A stretch of DNA of 64,000 bases from Candidatus Ruthia endofausta. GTDB lineage: Bacteria; Pseudomonadota; Gammaproteobacteria; PS1; Pseudothioglobaceae. The DNA lies in NCBI RefSeq assembly GCF_013342985.1, contig NZ_CP054490.1, forward strand, positions 1-64,000, read 5' to 3'. Made by a program: the position numbers and the translations under genes. This document shows positions 47,358 to 57,207 of this stretch, one piece after another; position 1 is the stretch's first letter, and each line of letters begins with the position of its first letter. The notes under the pieces were generated by a model. It was not told where the DNA came from. It did no database searches and saw only the letters and a list, made by a program, of their open reading frames with translations.

Positions 47358-47830
47358 TCAGGGTATAACCTCGCTAGAAACCAGGTATATTGCTAATGCT
47401 GACCTATTTATAGTAATAAATAACAGCAAAACAAATTGGTTTTTAGCTAATTTGTACTCTGTATTAGTGAATTGCGTGAGTGACGCATCGCCAATCTCAC
47501 TTTCCAGCCCTATTTCATAATGCGCTCTAGCGCGTTTAAGACACAAATTACGATAATCAAGTTCTCAGTAGTCAGTGTTTTTTGTACTTGATTTAATTCG
47601 TTAAGTGTGAGCACTTGAGAGGATAAATTTTGTTTAAATTTCTTAATACCTAGTTCGGCTTGCTTGGCTTGTATGCCAAGTTTTGCAATGGTTTGTTGCT
47701 TAGTGTTGTCGTTGCCAAGTGGCATGGTTAAATTAGTACCAAAGCGTATTTTGCTTTCGCAAGTAGGCTTATTCACCTATTCTAATATTGCTTTTAATGA
47801 TAACGCTATAATCGTTTTTATGGCTGTTAA
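47358..47830 (-). pseudogene. TolC-family outer-membrane protein remnant
   Basis: Two overlapping minus-strand frames together resemble the C-terminal half of a TolC-like outer-membrane channel. One runs from 47776 (RFGTNLTMPLGNDNTKQQ, AKQAELGIKKF) and the other from 47546 (RARAHYEIGLESEIGDASL, FTNTEYKLAKNQ). The LAxARYExGxxSxxDxL-type pattern in the second is typical of the family. A frameshift near 47530 separates them and the N-terminal half is not visible. Confidence 0.65.
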
Positions 47831-47918
47831 TTTAATGCTTGGTTGAAGATAAATCTCGGTGTATGATTGTAGTATGGTGTTATTTTTAAATGCGTTCTTT
47901 CTTAATTCATCATATCAT

Positions 47919-48875
47919 TTAATCAAACAAAGCGTTGATGAATTCTTTGGATTGAAAAGCTTTAAGATCGTTAATCTCTTCACCTACACCAATATAACGA
48001 ATGGGCAGATTAAGTTCATCGGCAATTGCAAATAAAATCCCGCCTTTGGCGGTGCCATCTAGCTTAGTGATACTAATGCCGCTTAAAGTAACTGCTTTGT
48101 TAAATTCTTTAGCTTGATTGATGACATTTTGCCCTGATCCGCCGTCAATAACCAGCATGGTTTCATGCGGTGCGTTTTCATTTTGTTTCGCAATGACACG
48201 CTTAATTTTGGCTAGTTCTTGCATAAGGTTGTTCTGTGTATGTAATCGCCCTGCAGTGTCGGCAATTAAAATATCAATATTTTTAGCTTGTGCTGATTGG
48301 TAGGCATCAAAGATAACTGAAGCTGCATCGGTACCCGTTGTTTGTGCTACAACAGGTGTGTTATTGCGCTGCCCCCACACTCTGAGTTGTTCAACAGCAG
48401 CGGCACGAAAGGTATCGCCTGCTGCCAACATAACCGACTTGCCTTGATTTTGAAAAGATTTTGCCATTTTGCCAATCAAGGTGGTTTTGCCAGCGCCATT
48501 AACACCTACGACTAGAATAACAAAAGTCTCATTAATATTAGTATTAAGCTGGTTATCTTCAAGGAGCAATTTAGCCAATTCATCTTTTAAGAATTGATAC
48601 AAGTTTTCAGCATCTTTTAAGGTGTTTCTAGAGGCATTTTTACGTACAGACTCTAGTATTTTATCTGTGGTATTAATGCCAACATCAGCAGTGATTAATA
48701 GGGTTTCTAATGCCTCTAATAAATCGTCATTAATTTCTTTTTTACCTAATAATAAAGAAGATAAGCCAGACCCTAGTTTTTGTCTAGATTTATTTAGACG
48801 TTGTCTTAATGAAGCTGGCTTGTCTGCGTCTAAACCTTCTGATTTAGACTGATTTTTTTTAAAAAAATTAAACAT
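47919..48875 (-). CDS. ftsY: Signal recognition particle receptor FtsY
   Basis: FtsY is the GTPase receptor that docks SRP-ribosome complexes at the Sec channel. The 318-residue protein contains only a short N-terminal part before the NG domain, unlike the 497-residue E. coli form, which has a long acidic region. GTPase motifs are GVNGAGKTTLIGK, DTFRAAA, DTAGR and TKLDGTAKGG, with a C-terminal YIGVGEEINDLKAF. ftsE and ftsX are not adjacent. The short form is common in this bacterial group. Confidence 0.96.
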   Translation of the reverse strand: MFNFFKKNQSKSEGLDADKPASLRQRLNKSRQKLGSGLSSLLLGKKEINDDLLEALETLLITADVGINTTDKILESVRKNASRNTLKDAENLYQFLKDELAKLLLEDNQLNTNINETFVILVVGVNGAGKTTLIGKMAKSFQNQGKSVMLAAGDTFRAAAVEQLRVWGQRNNTPVVAQTTGTDAASVIFDAYQSAQAKNIDILIADTAGRLHTQNNLMQELAKIKRVIAKQNENAPHETMLVIDGGSGQNVINQAKEFNKAVTLSGISITKLDGTAKGGILFAIADELNLPIRYIGVGEEINDLKAFQSKEFINALFD

Positions 48876-48983
48876 AACAATTCAAGTATAAAAAAAATTA
48901 ATTTTACTATTCTTTATTTTTATCAAAGTGAAACTTTGTATATTTGACGACGTATAATAAAATTAACACTTTTGGCAATATAA

Positions 48984-49530
48984 ATGATGAAAAAAATTCC
49001 TGGATACCATGTAACTGATGAGATTCACTATCTTAATCGCCGTAACTTTTATTAAACAAAGTGCATGGTTAGGTGTAGGCTTGGCAAGGTTTAGTGCTTT
49101 TTCAAGTTCAGCAGAAAGGGGTACAAGGTGGTGGCTTGTCTGACAAGATGATATCAACTGATTATGACAAGGAACTGGCACCAAATTCTTTCAAAGAATA
49201 TTACCAATTATAATAATTTTTATGAATTTGGTACTGGCAAGCGCGATCCAGAAAAACGTAAAACTGAATTGTTTAGCGGTTATAGTAATGAGGTCGCGCA
49301 TTTATATACAGGGCTTTATTTTGTTGTTTTTATTGGTAATTATCTCAACTAATAAAATGGTGCGTCGTTTAGGCAAGCGTTGGAAAAAGTTACATAAATC
49401 CATTTATTTGATTATTATATTGGTCATTGTGTATTTTTATTGGCAGGCAAAATCGTCTATGGATATTGAACCGATGATTTATGGTTTGATTGCGTTGTTG
49501 TTTGGTTTTAGGGTTAATTGGAAAAGATGA
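48984..49530 (+). pseudogene. msrP-msrQ remnant joined by deletion
   Basis: The first part encodes pieces of MsrP, the periplasmic molybdenum enzyme that reduces methionine sulfoxide: KIPGYHVTDEIHYLNRRNF, then in other frames LSDKMISTDYDKELAPNSF and YEFGTGKRDPEK. At about 49260 it passes into the last part of MsrQ, the haem-binding membrane partner (IISTNKMVRRLGKRWKKLHK, then YFYWQAKSSMD). Most of both genes is missing and several stops occur. A 102-residue frame (49222-49530) is still open and ends at the start of the next gene, but it lacks the haem ligand helices at its beginning. Confidence 0.78.
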
Positions 49531-50852
49531 TTAAATTCATAGCGTATATTGCTTTATTCATTCACCATTTGGCATTTTCCGAAGGATTGAGTGGCTCAAA
49601 TGTGAGCACGGTAATGCTTAATAATGGCTTAAAAATTATTATTAAAACTGACCGTCGTGCGCCTGTGTTTATTTCTCAACTTTGGTATAAAGTGGGTGCT
49701 AGTGATGAATTTCAACCCATAACGGGTATCTCGCACATGCTTGAACATATGATGTTTAAGGGCTCACGTGATTATAAATCAGGTGAATTCTCTCGTATTA
49801 TTGCACGTAATGGTGGCGATGAAAATGCTTTTACCTCGAAAGATTACACTGTTTATTATCAAAAAATGCATCAATCAAAACTAGAGCTTGCTATTAAGAT
49901 GGAGGCGGATAGAATGCGTCATTTGAGTTTTTCTGATACCGAGCTAACCAAAGAAAGACAGGTGGTGATTGAAGAGCGTAGGTTGCGTGTGGAGGACAAT
50001 CCTAATGCAAAAGTATATGAAAATTTGCGACTAATCTCTTTTGACTCAAAAGGCGCCTATCATGCGCCTATTATTGGCTTTCAAGCAGATATAGAAAATT
50101 ATCATTTGTCTGATTTGCGCCATTGGTATGAAACCTATTATGCGCCTAACAATGCAACACTGGTTGTAGTGGGTGATGTTGACCCAGAGCGTGTGATTGA
50201 ATACGCAACTCGGTATTTTGGTGGATACAAGGCCAATCCAAACATTGATGACAATAAAAATAGACCCTCTATTGCACTTAATAAACAATCACGAATGCTC
50301 AAACTTAAGGCCGAGCTACCATTTTATACAATAAGTTTTCACGTGCCAAGCTTGGCCACAATAAACAGTGAAAACAAAGCGTATCAACTAGAAATGTTGG
50401 CTCATATTTTAGATAATGGTTTATCAAAAGCATTAATGAGAAATCAACAAATAGTGTCAGGCATTAGTGTGGGTTATCGATTGTATGATAAATTTGATAC
50501 TTTATTTACCATTAGTTTTGTTCCTGTACAAGGAATTAGTAGCCAAAACATCCTTCAAATGATAAAGATTCAAGTAAGGGAGTTGATTGAAAAGCCACAT
50601 TTAATTGAAGCTGAATTAAGACGTACTAAGGTGCAACTGGAGGCTGATTTTATTTTTGAACAAGACCAAATCTCTACTCAATCATACTACTTGGGCATGC
50701 TCTCTAGTGTAGGATTGAAGACTGATAAGTTGTTAAATTATGTTGCTAAAATGAATCAAGTAAGCACTCGAGATGTGGCTAATGTTGCTGAGCAGTATTT
50801 AGATTTTGATATGCTTAATTATGTTGAGCTAATACCACAAGGCACTAAATGA
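49527..50852 (+). CDS. M16 family zinc metallopeptidase
   Basis: This is a secreted M16 (pitrilysin-like, inverted zincin) peptidase. The ATG at 49527 gives 441 residues with a signal peptide ending near residue 18. The zinc motif HMLEH is at 70-74, and the third ligand is probably in VVIEERR near 145. Two M16 domains follow in the usual way. It is paired with the next gene, an inactive homologue, overlapping it by four bases. Such pairs form a heterodimeric periplasmic or envelope peptidase. The substrate is unknown. Confidence 0.92.
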   Translation: MIKFIAYIALFIHHLAFSEGLSGSNVSTVMLNNGLKIIIKTDRRAPVFISQLWYKVGASDEFQPITGISHMLEHMMFKGSRDYKSGEFSRIIARNGGDENAFTSKDYTVYYQKMHQSKLELAIKMEADRMRHLSFSDTELTKERQVVIEERRLRVEDNPNAKVYENLRLISFDSKGAYHAPIIGFQADIENYHLSDLRHWYETYYAPNNATLVVVGDVDPERVIEYATRYFGGYKANPNIDDNKNRPSIALNKQSRMLKLKAELPFYTISFHVPSLATINSENKAYQLEMLAHILDNGLSKALMRNQQIVSGISVGYRLYDKFDTLFTISFVPVQGISSQNILQMIKIQVRELIEKPHLIEAELRRTKVQLEADFIFEQDQISTQSYYLGMLSSVGLKTDKLLNYVAKMNQVSTRDVANVAEQYLDFDMLNYVELIPQGTK

Positions 50853-52138
50853 AATTTTTAATCATTTTGTTGTTATTAACAACTCAAACACAAGCTAAGT
50901 TGAATATTATGCACTGGACAACGCCTGAAGGTGCTAAAGTGTTGTTTGCACAAACCAAAGGCTTGCCCATGCTTGATATTGCCTTAAATTTTGATGCGGC
51001 CAGTTCTAGAGATGGTGCTAAATTTGGCTTGGCAACTTTAACCAATAGCTTACTGGGCACAACGAGTAAATATCATTCACAGGAGCAAATTATTGAGTTG
51101 TTTGAATCGGTAGGCGCGCAATTCTCCACGCACTCTTTAAAAGATATGGCAATTGTTTCGCTACGTACGTTAACACGTCAAGATAATTTGCAAGTAGCGT
51201 TAAACACATTCACTGAAGCTGTTACTCAACCAGTATTTAAGCACAAATATTTAAACCGTGAAAAGAAACAAACCTTGCGTTCAATTAAAGAAATTAAACA
51301 ATCACCTGCTTTAATAGCATCACTTGCTTTTGCTAAGGCAGTTTTTGCTGGACATCCTTACGAGCATACGAAAATTGGCACTAAGGCATCACTTGCTAAT
51401 ATTTGTATCCTTGATTTGACTCAACACTACCAGACATATTATGTGGCCAAAAATTTGACCATTGCTTTGGTGGGTGATATTAGCAAAACTAAAGCCAAAC
51501 AAATTGCTAGACAAATATCCCATGGTTTAAATAGTGGCAAGAAAGCTCTGAGCAACCCACTTGTTAAGACGCTTAAAAAATCACAAAATATCCATATTGA
51601 ATTTCCATCTAAGCAAACGCATTTGTTAATAGGGCAAACTGGCATTAATCGAGCACATTCTGATTATTATTCTCTATATTTAGGCAATCATATTTTGGGT
51701 GGCAGTGGATTAACTTCTATTTTAAGTGATGACATTCGTGAGCAAAAAGGCTTGGCCTATTCGGTGGTGAGTTATTTTACTAAGATGAAGTCAAATGGAT
51801 TTTTTTTAATAAAATTACAAACCAAAAATGAACAGGCAAATCAAGCTCAAAAGATTGCCATTAAAACATTAGAAAATTTTCTAAATTATCCAATTAGTAA
51901 TCAGTATCTACAAGACGGTAAGGACAATATCATTGGCGGTTTTGCTTTAGAAATAGCAAGTAATGCGAATATTTTAACGTATTTATCAATCATTGGTTTT
52001 TACGATTTGCCTTCTGATTATTTAAGTCGTTTTACTGATAAAATCAGGAATATTAGCGCCAAAGATATTCAAACGGCTTTTAGCCGATTAATCGATATGG
52101 ATAAATTTATTATTTTAAGTGTTGGGCAAGCTCAATAG
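50849..52138 (+). CDS. M16 family protein lacking the zinc motif
   Basis: This 429-residue protein is homologous to the upstream peptidase (GLATLTNSLLGTTSKYHSQE, RHxxL-type helices, and GGSGLTSILSDDIREQKGLAYS near the end). The HxxEH motif is missing: the matching position reads LATLTNSLL. A signal peptide of about 16 residues (MKFLIILLLLTTQTQA) is present. In known M16 pairs the inactive subunit helps to form the chamber. The start overlaps the upstream stop as ATGA. Confidence 0.9.
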   Translation: MKFLIILLLLTTQTQAKLNIMHWTTPEGAKVLFAQTKGLPMLDIALNFDAASSRDGAKFGLATLTNSLLGTTSKYHSQEQIIELFESVGAQFSTHSLKDMAIVSLRTLTRQDNLQVALNTFTEAVTQPVFKHKYLNREKKQTLRSIKEIKQSPALIASLAFAKAVFAGHPYEHTKIGTKASLANICILDLTQHYQTYYVAKNLTIALVGDISKTKAKQIARQISHGLNSGKKALSNPLVKTLKKSQNIHIEFPSKQTHLLIGQTGINRAHSDYYSLYLGNHILGGSGLTSILSDDIREQKGLAYSVVSYFTKMKSNGFFLIKLQTKNEQANQAQKIAIKTLENFLNYPISNQYLQDGKDNIIGGFALEIASNANILTYLSIIGFYDLPSDYLSRFTDKIRNISAKDIQTAFSRLIDMDKFIILSVGQAQ

Positions 52139-52199
52139 AAAAAGTGTAATGAGTACAAGTGAATTACTCTTTTCTTATGGAGCGTTGTAAAATACACCA

Positions 52200-52484
52200 G
52201 TGCAATTAAAAATATTTGGACGTGTGTTAGAGGATTATGCAGACCAAATATTGGATTATCAGTTACGTCATATAAAAATTAAAGATGTACTGGTTGTTGA
52301 ATTAAGTGGTAAAACTCATCATCCAATTGTTGTTCCTAGTGCGAATGATACGTTGATGGCGTGGTGTTTAAAATAACGCAAACAAAGTTACTCAGATCCG
52401 ATCAATATGGAGTAGATGCTTATCAGCGTATTAAAGGCAAGTTTCAATCTGGACAAGGTGTTTGGGTGTATGTTAAAGCTTAGA
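52200..52484 (+). pseudogene. Frameshifted gene, unidentified
   Basis: A frame from GTG 52200 encodes QLKIFGRVLEDYADQILDYQ and later VVELSGKTHHPIVVPSAND, then stops at 52376. A second frame to TAG 52484 continues with DQYGVDAYQRIKGKFQSGQG and VWVYVKA. The two probably belong to one small protein broken by a frameshift around 52375. I do not recognise the family. It follows the M16 pair on the same strand. Confidence 0.4.
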
Positions 52485-52544
52485 AATAATGAAAGGACTT
52501 TTTAACACTGGAAAGTAAGAGATAACAGGTCATTCTCAATAATG

Positions 52545-52975
52545 ATCAAACCGAGGTGTTTTTTTACTGGCTGCAATTAGCCTGGCTGTAGGTTTGGGCA
52601 ATATTTGGAAGCTCCCTTATATCGTAGGTGAAAACGGTGGCGGGGCGTTATTTGGCTATGGGGACGATGATGGTATACGGTTCTTATTTGCAAAAAGACA
52701 CGCGGTTGTTAAATTATCATTCAATGATTGGTCTGATGTTTATCTGCTAGGGGAAAGAAATATTTTTGATAGTCTGGATTATGCAACCACTAATATTTTA
52801 TTACCATTAAGAGGTTTTGGTATTAGTATATTTGCTGTGCGGGTTGTTTCTAAACAGGCTAATACTTAGTAGGCAATTACTTAGTATCTCAGACTCAAAA
52901 TATCCAATATGGCGTATTAGTGGGTATTATTGCGCCGATTGTTATTAGTATTATTGCTTGGCATGGTTTGAGTTA
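52545..52975 (+). pseudogene. Sodium:neurotransmitter symporter family remnant
   Basis: The first part, LAAISLAVGLGNIWKLPYIV followed by GENGGGALFGY, is the signature first helix of the SNF/NSS family of sodium-dependent amino-acid symporters. After about 40 unrelated-looking residues the frame continues with FDSLDYATTNILLPLRGFG and VRVVSKQANT, which matches a region near the C terminus. A shifted end follows. Most of the membrane domain between these parts is deleted, so the gene is dead. Confidence 0.8.
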
Positions 52976-53002
52976 AAACCAGTGCCATTTTTGAAAATGG
53001 TA

Positions 53003-56000
53003 TCACAAAAGAACTTTTTCAATATGCACTGATTTTATAAAATCTTTCTGCCAATGTTTACCCAGCTCTTGTTCAACAATAAGTTCAACTGGATAAATAG
53101 GCTCAATATTGGTTGAGGATTTATAGCGTGATAAGCCTTGTCGACAGGCAGGGCAGGTGGTGAGTATTTTTACAGTTTTGTTTAATTTAATGTCAGTTAA
53201 GTCTTTTTTAATTTCAATTTCTTTTTTAAATTTAACTTGCTTGGCAATATCTGCTCGTGCGACAGCAAACGTGCCTGCTTCGCCACAACAACGATCATTA
53301 CTAATAACGTTTTGATTAACCAATTCAGAGATGATTTTTTTAGAATCATCAGATTTGATTGGATCATGGCAAGGTGCATGGTAAAGGTATTGTTCATCTG
53401 TTGCATTTAATTTAACATTGTGCTCTAGTAGATATTCGTGAATATCCGTTAAGATAGAATCTTTAAAAATATCATTAAGTTCATAGCTGAGTAATTGATC
53501 AATACAAGTACCACAAGAGGTTAAAACATGTTTAATATCTAAATAATTAAGTGTATTTGCCATACGGTGGAACAAAACACGGTTATTAGTAGAAATGGCT
53601 TTACCTTTAGCCTCATCCCCGTTTGCTCTTTGAGGGTAGCCACAGCATAGATAACTTGGCGGTAAAACCACCTTAATACCTTGATGGTAAAGTAGTGCAA
53701 TTGTTGCTAGGCTAATTTGAGAGTAAAGACGCTCAGAGCCACAACCAGGAAAGTAAAAAACGCTAGATGAATCGGTGTTGGATTTTTCTGGATGTGAAAA
53801 AATGGGTACGGTGTTGGTATCATTAATATTGAGCAGTTCACGTATAGGCGCAAGCCCAGTGTCTATAGGCAACGGTTTATCTAACAAAGTAACAAGTTCA
53901 ACTTTAAAACTAGGTTTGCCCACGGTTTTATTAGGTTTTTTATACAAAAAAGGTTGCGCCATTCTTGAGGCAATATTTTGCACTTTATAGCTAAAATCAA
54001 TCAACACTTTTTTGGTTAATTTAATCTGCCAAGGTTGGGTCATGTTGAGATAAGCCATTGAGGCTTTTGAGACGATATTGGTGCGACGTTTATTTTGCTT
54101 GACTAAGATAGACCTCATTTTAATAGAGACATCACCAAAATCAATATTAACTGGACAAGGGCTTGCACATTTATGGCAAATAGTGCAATGATCAGCAATA
54201 TCATCAAACTCATCAAAATGGTTAACAGAGATACCACGTCTGGTTTGCTCTTCGTATAAAAAGGCCTCAGAAATAAGGTTAGTGCCAATAATTTTATCGC
54301 GTGGTGAGTATAAAAGATTGGCTTTTGGTACGTGCGTGGTGCAAACATCTTTACACTTGCCACAACGCAGACATGATTTAACCATGTCATTAATTTCACC
54401 AATTTCACTACTTTCAAGGATTAATGCCTCTTGTTCAACAAGGCGTAATGATGGGGTAAAGGCATTATCCAGTCCACTACCTGGCATTAGCTTTCCTTTG
54501 TTGAAGTGATTATTTGGGTCAATTTTTGCCTTATATTGGGTAAATGCTTGCTTGAATTCGTCGGATAAATATTGGTATTTAGTCAAGCCAATACCGTGTT
54601 CGCCAGAGACAATCCCACCAAGAGTTGAAGCCAAATGCATAATCTCATCCACCACAGATTCAGCTTTATGTAGCATTTTTGTATTGTGAGAATGTACTGG
54701 AATGTTGGTATGTACATTGCCATCGCCAGCGTGCATATGTATAGCAACAAATAAACGCACTTCACGATATTCCTGATGAATGACTTTGACTTGGTTGCGA
54801 ATATCAATAAAGACATCACCCATGAGCAAATCATCAAGTGGGTGAGCGAATTCATTAATGTAGGAGACCACAATCTGTGCTGTTTGTATCTGTTTGAAGA
54901 CTTTTTGCTCATTAAGACGATTAAGTAAATCTAGCCATTGATTGCTGATTTGATTCAACAGAGTTAAGGCAGAAATAATTTTGTCTTTAATAAGATTGCT
55001 TTCTGGTTTGAGATTTTTAAAGTAGGCTTCAATTCCAGCTAAAGTATCAATTTTATTGCCAATAGACAAGCGGATATTAATATGCTCAATACTGTCGTTA
55101 TAGTCTGCCAGTTTGTCCAGTGGAATAACCACATCTTCATTGATTTTAAAAGCGTTAGTATGGGCGGCAATGGCAGCGGTATTGGCACGGTCTTTCCAAA
55201 ATATTTTTCTTTTGTTGAGTGATTTAGCAATAAAGCATTCACCATCACGTTGCAAGGTAATGGTTTTAATTTTTTCAGTTTGAGTGTCAAGTGAGTGCTG
55301 ATTATTAGCACTAATATCGATTAGCAATATCATTTTCGGCAACTGCGACTTATTGGCTTTGGTGGTGTAATGCACGGCTTTAATATAGCGTGCATCTAGG
55401 TGTTCCATGCCAATAAGATCAACATCAGTATTGCTATCAACACTATTTTTAATATCAACAATGGTTGACACTGCTACTTTTAAATCATGACCAAAGAATT
55501 CTAAGCATAGCGTGTTAATATGCTCTAAAGGTTGATGCAAGATAAATTCGGCAGAAGTAATAAACCCATCGCAACCTTCTTTTTGAATGCCCGGCAGTCC
55601 ATCTAAAAATTTATTGGTAACATCTTTACCCAACCCACTTTTACGTATATGATTAGTATCGATGGTTAAGACTCTGGTTTTGATGACGGTTTGTGCATCA
55701 TCTTTGAGTGTATGTATTTCAAAACTTACTTTATCAAGCAGTTGGATTTTGTCTTGATTGTGATTCAGGCGTTTTACTTGCAACCATGAGCCATCTGGCA
55801 TGACCATTTTCCAAGACAACAAGTTGTCAATTGTTGTACCCCATCTTAGGGCTTTTTTCCCGCCTGCATTCATAGCAACATTACCACCAATCGTGCAAGC
55901 ATCTTGAGAAGTTGGATCAACTGCAAATACTAAGTTGTGTTGACTGGCTAATTCACTAACGCGCTTGGTAACTACGCCTGCACCAACATTAACGCTATGT

Positions 56001-56683
56001 ATATCGTTAGTGGTATTTATATTATCGATGAAGCTGAGTTTTTCAGTATTAATAACAGCAGTTTGTGTATTTAGTGGAATGACACCGCCTGTATAACCTG
56101 TGCCACCACCACGAGGGATGATGGTCAAACTTAGATGGATACAGGTTCTAACAATGTGTAATATCTCTTGTTCGGTATCTGGCGTGATGACCACGCTGGG
56201 GTATTCTACTCGCCAATCGGTCGCATCAGTTGAATGCGAGGCGCGTGATAAAGCATCAAAACGAATGTTATTGTTGTTTGTGACTTTAAGTAAGGCTTTT
56301 TTAATACGTTGTTTATTGTTTTTAAAATCGCTCAAACACCGTTTAAAACTACGCACTGCAATATCTGTCTGATTAAGAAGCTCAATGACTTGTGCGTTAT
56401 TATCAGTTCGCGCCTTGATTGATTCTAAACGAGAATATAGCGCTTGTATGAGCCTTCGCCAACGACGCTTATTTTTAATTAAATCTTCCTGTAAATAAGG
56501 ATTCCGATTAACCATCCACATATCACCAAGCACCTCAAATAGCATTCTAGCATTTCGACCTGTATTACGATTTTGACACAGTTGGTTTAGCAAATCCCAA
56601 GCATCAACGCTTAAAAAACGACACACAATCTCTTTGTCAGAAAAAGAGGTATAGTTGTAAGGAATTTCGTGATATTGTTTCAA
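53003..56683 (-). CDS. Large FAD-linked oxidase with Fe-S domains
   Basis: The 1226-residue protein joins an N-terminal DUF3683-like region (about 1-150), an FAD-binding PCMH domain with TIIPRGGGTGYTGGVIPL and FAVDPTSQDACTIGGNVAMN (170-320), and an FAD-oxidase C-terminal domain (to about 730). A ferredoxin-like part with CLRCGKCKDVCTTHVPK and CTICHKCASPCP follows. Last are two CCG-type domains with FPGCGSERLYS, CCGYPQ, CHDPI and RCCGEAGTFA. This matches combined glycolate or D-lactate dehydrogenase-type enzymes that pass electrons to quinone. The start is TTG at 56683. The substrate cannot be told from sequence. Confidence 0.88.
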   Translation of the reverse strand: MKQYHEIPYNYTSFSDKEIVCRFLSVDAWDLLNQLCQNRNTGRNARMLFEVLGDMWMVNRNPYLQEDLIKNKRRWRRLIQALYSRLESIKARTDNNAQVIELLNQTDIAVRSFKRCLSDFKNNKQRIKKALLKVTNNNNIRFDALSRASHSTDATDWRVEYPSVVITPDTEQEILHIVRTCIHLSLTIIPRGGGTGYTGGVIPLNTQTAVINTEKLSFIDNINTTNDIHSVNVGAGVVTKRVSELASQHNLVFAVDPTSQDACTIGGNVAMNAGGKKALRWGTTIDNLLSWKMVMPDGSWLQVKRLNHNQDKIQLLDKVSFEIHTLKDDAQTVIKTRVLTIDTNHIRKSGLGKDVTNKFLDGLPGIQKEGCDGFITSAEFILHQPLEHINTLCLEFFGHDLKVAVSTIVDIKNSVDSNTDVDLIGMEHLDARYIKAVHYTTKANKSQLPKMILLIDISANNQHSLDTQTEKIKTITLQRDGECFIAKSLNKRKIFWKDRANTAAIAAHTNAFKINEDVVIPLDKLADYNDSIEHINIRLSIGNKIDTLAGIEAYFKNLKPESNLIKDKIISALTLLNQISNQWLDLLNRLNEQKVFKQIQTAQIVVSYINEFAHPLDDLLMGDVFIDIRNQVKVIHQEYREVRLFVAIHMHAGDGNVHTNIPVHSHNTKMLHKAESVVDEIMHLASTLGGIVSGEHGIGLTKYQYLSDEFKQAFTQYKAKIDPNNHFNKGKLMPGSGLDNAFTPSLRLVEQEALILESSEIGEINDMVKSCLRCGKCKDVCTTHVPKANLLYSPRDKIIGTNLISEAFLYEEQTRRGISVNHFDEFDDIADHCTICHKCASPCPVNIDFGDVSIKMRSILVKQNKRRTNIVSKASMAYLNMTQPWQIKLTKKVLIDFSYKVQNIASRMAQPFLYKKPNKTVGKPSFKVELVTLLDKPLPIDTGLAPIRELLNINDTNTVPIFSHPEKSNTDSSSVFYFPGCGSERLYSQISLATIALLYHQGIKVVLPPSYLCCGYPQRANGDEAKGKAISTNNRVLFHRMANTLNYLDIKHVLTSCGTCIDQLLSYELNDIFKDSILTDIHEYLLEHNVKLNATDEQYLYHAPCHDPIKSDDSKKIISELVNQNVISNDRCCGEAGTFAVARADIAKQVKFKKEIEIKKDLTDIKLNKTVKILTTCPACRQGLSRYKSSTNIEPIYPVELIVEQELGKHWQKDFIKSVHIEKVLL

Positions 56684-56784
56684 TTGAAAATTGAAAGTTA
56701 ATTAAAGTGGATTTATTTTACTATAATGGGTGCTTTGAATGCTGTATGTTTACCCTGAAGGGGCTTTAAAAAAGTGGAGATTAT

Positions 56785-57207
56785 ATGTTGTGGATAAAGG
56801 CTTTTCATATTATTAGTGTGATTACTTGGTTTGCAGCTCTGTTTTATTTACCACGCCTTTTTCTTTATCATTCAATGAGCAAAGACAAACCTAGCATTGA
56901 GCGTTTTAAAGTGATGGAGCGTAAGCTTTATAAAGGTATTATGATGCCAAGTTTCATCCTAGCTAGTGTATTAGGATTATGGATGACTATTGATGGCTGG
57001 GCATATTATTCAACTCAATACTGGCTATACGTTAAGTTACTATTAGTAATATTATTGATTACATATCACTTTTATTGTGGCTATTTAGTGGGCCTTTTTA
57101 AGGCTGATAAAAACACTCGCTCTGATGTATTTTATCGTTGGTTTAACGAGTTTCCTGTGCTGATATTAGTAGGAGTTGTTATCCTTGTTGCGGTTAAGCC
57201 GTTTTAG
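56785..57207 (+). CDS. hemJ: Protoporphyrinogen oxidase HemJ
   Basis: HemJ oxidises protoporphyrinogen IX in the penultimate step of haem synthesis in many proteobacteria lacking HemG and HemY. The 140-residue protein has four membrane helices. The conserved histidine is at residue 8 in KAFHIISVITWFAALFYLPR. MERKLYKGIMMPSF, a conserved lysine in YWLYVKLLLV, and RWFNEFPVLILV also fit. The ribosome site GTGGAG is present. Its 3' end overlaps a ClC remnant on the other strand by 14 bases. Confidence 0.9.
   Translation: MLWIKAFHIISVITWFAALFYLPRLFLYHSMSKDKPSIERFKVMERKLYKGIMMPSFILASVLGLWMTIDGWAYYSTQYWLYVKLLLVILLITYHFYCGYLVGLFKADKNTRSDVFYRWFNEFPVLILVGVVILVAVKPF

Noticed and set aside
54115-55311. 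Several frames inside the large FAD oxidase gene
   Set aside because: All lie within one continuous 1226-codon frame with clear domains; the others are chance frames.
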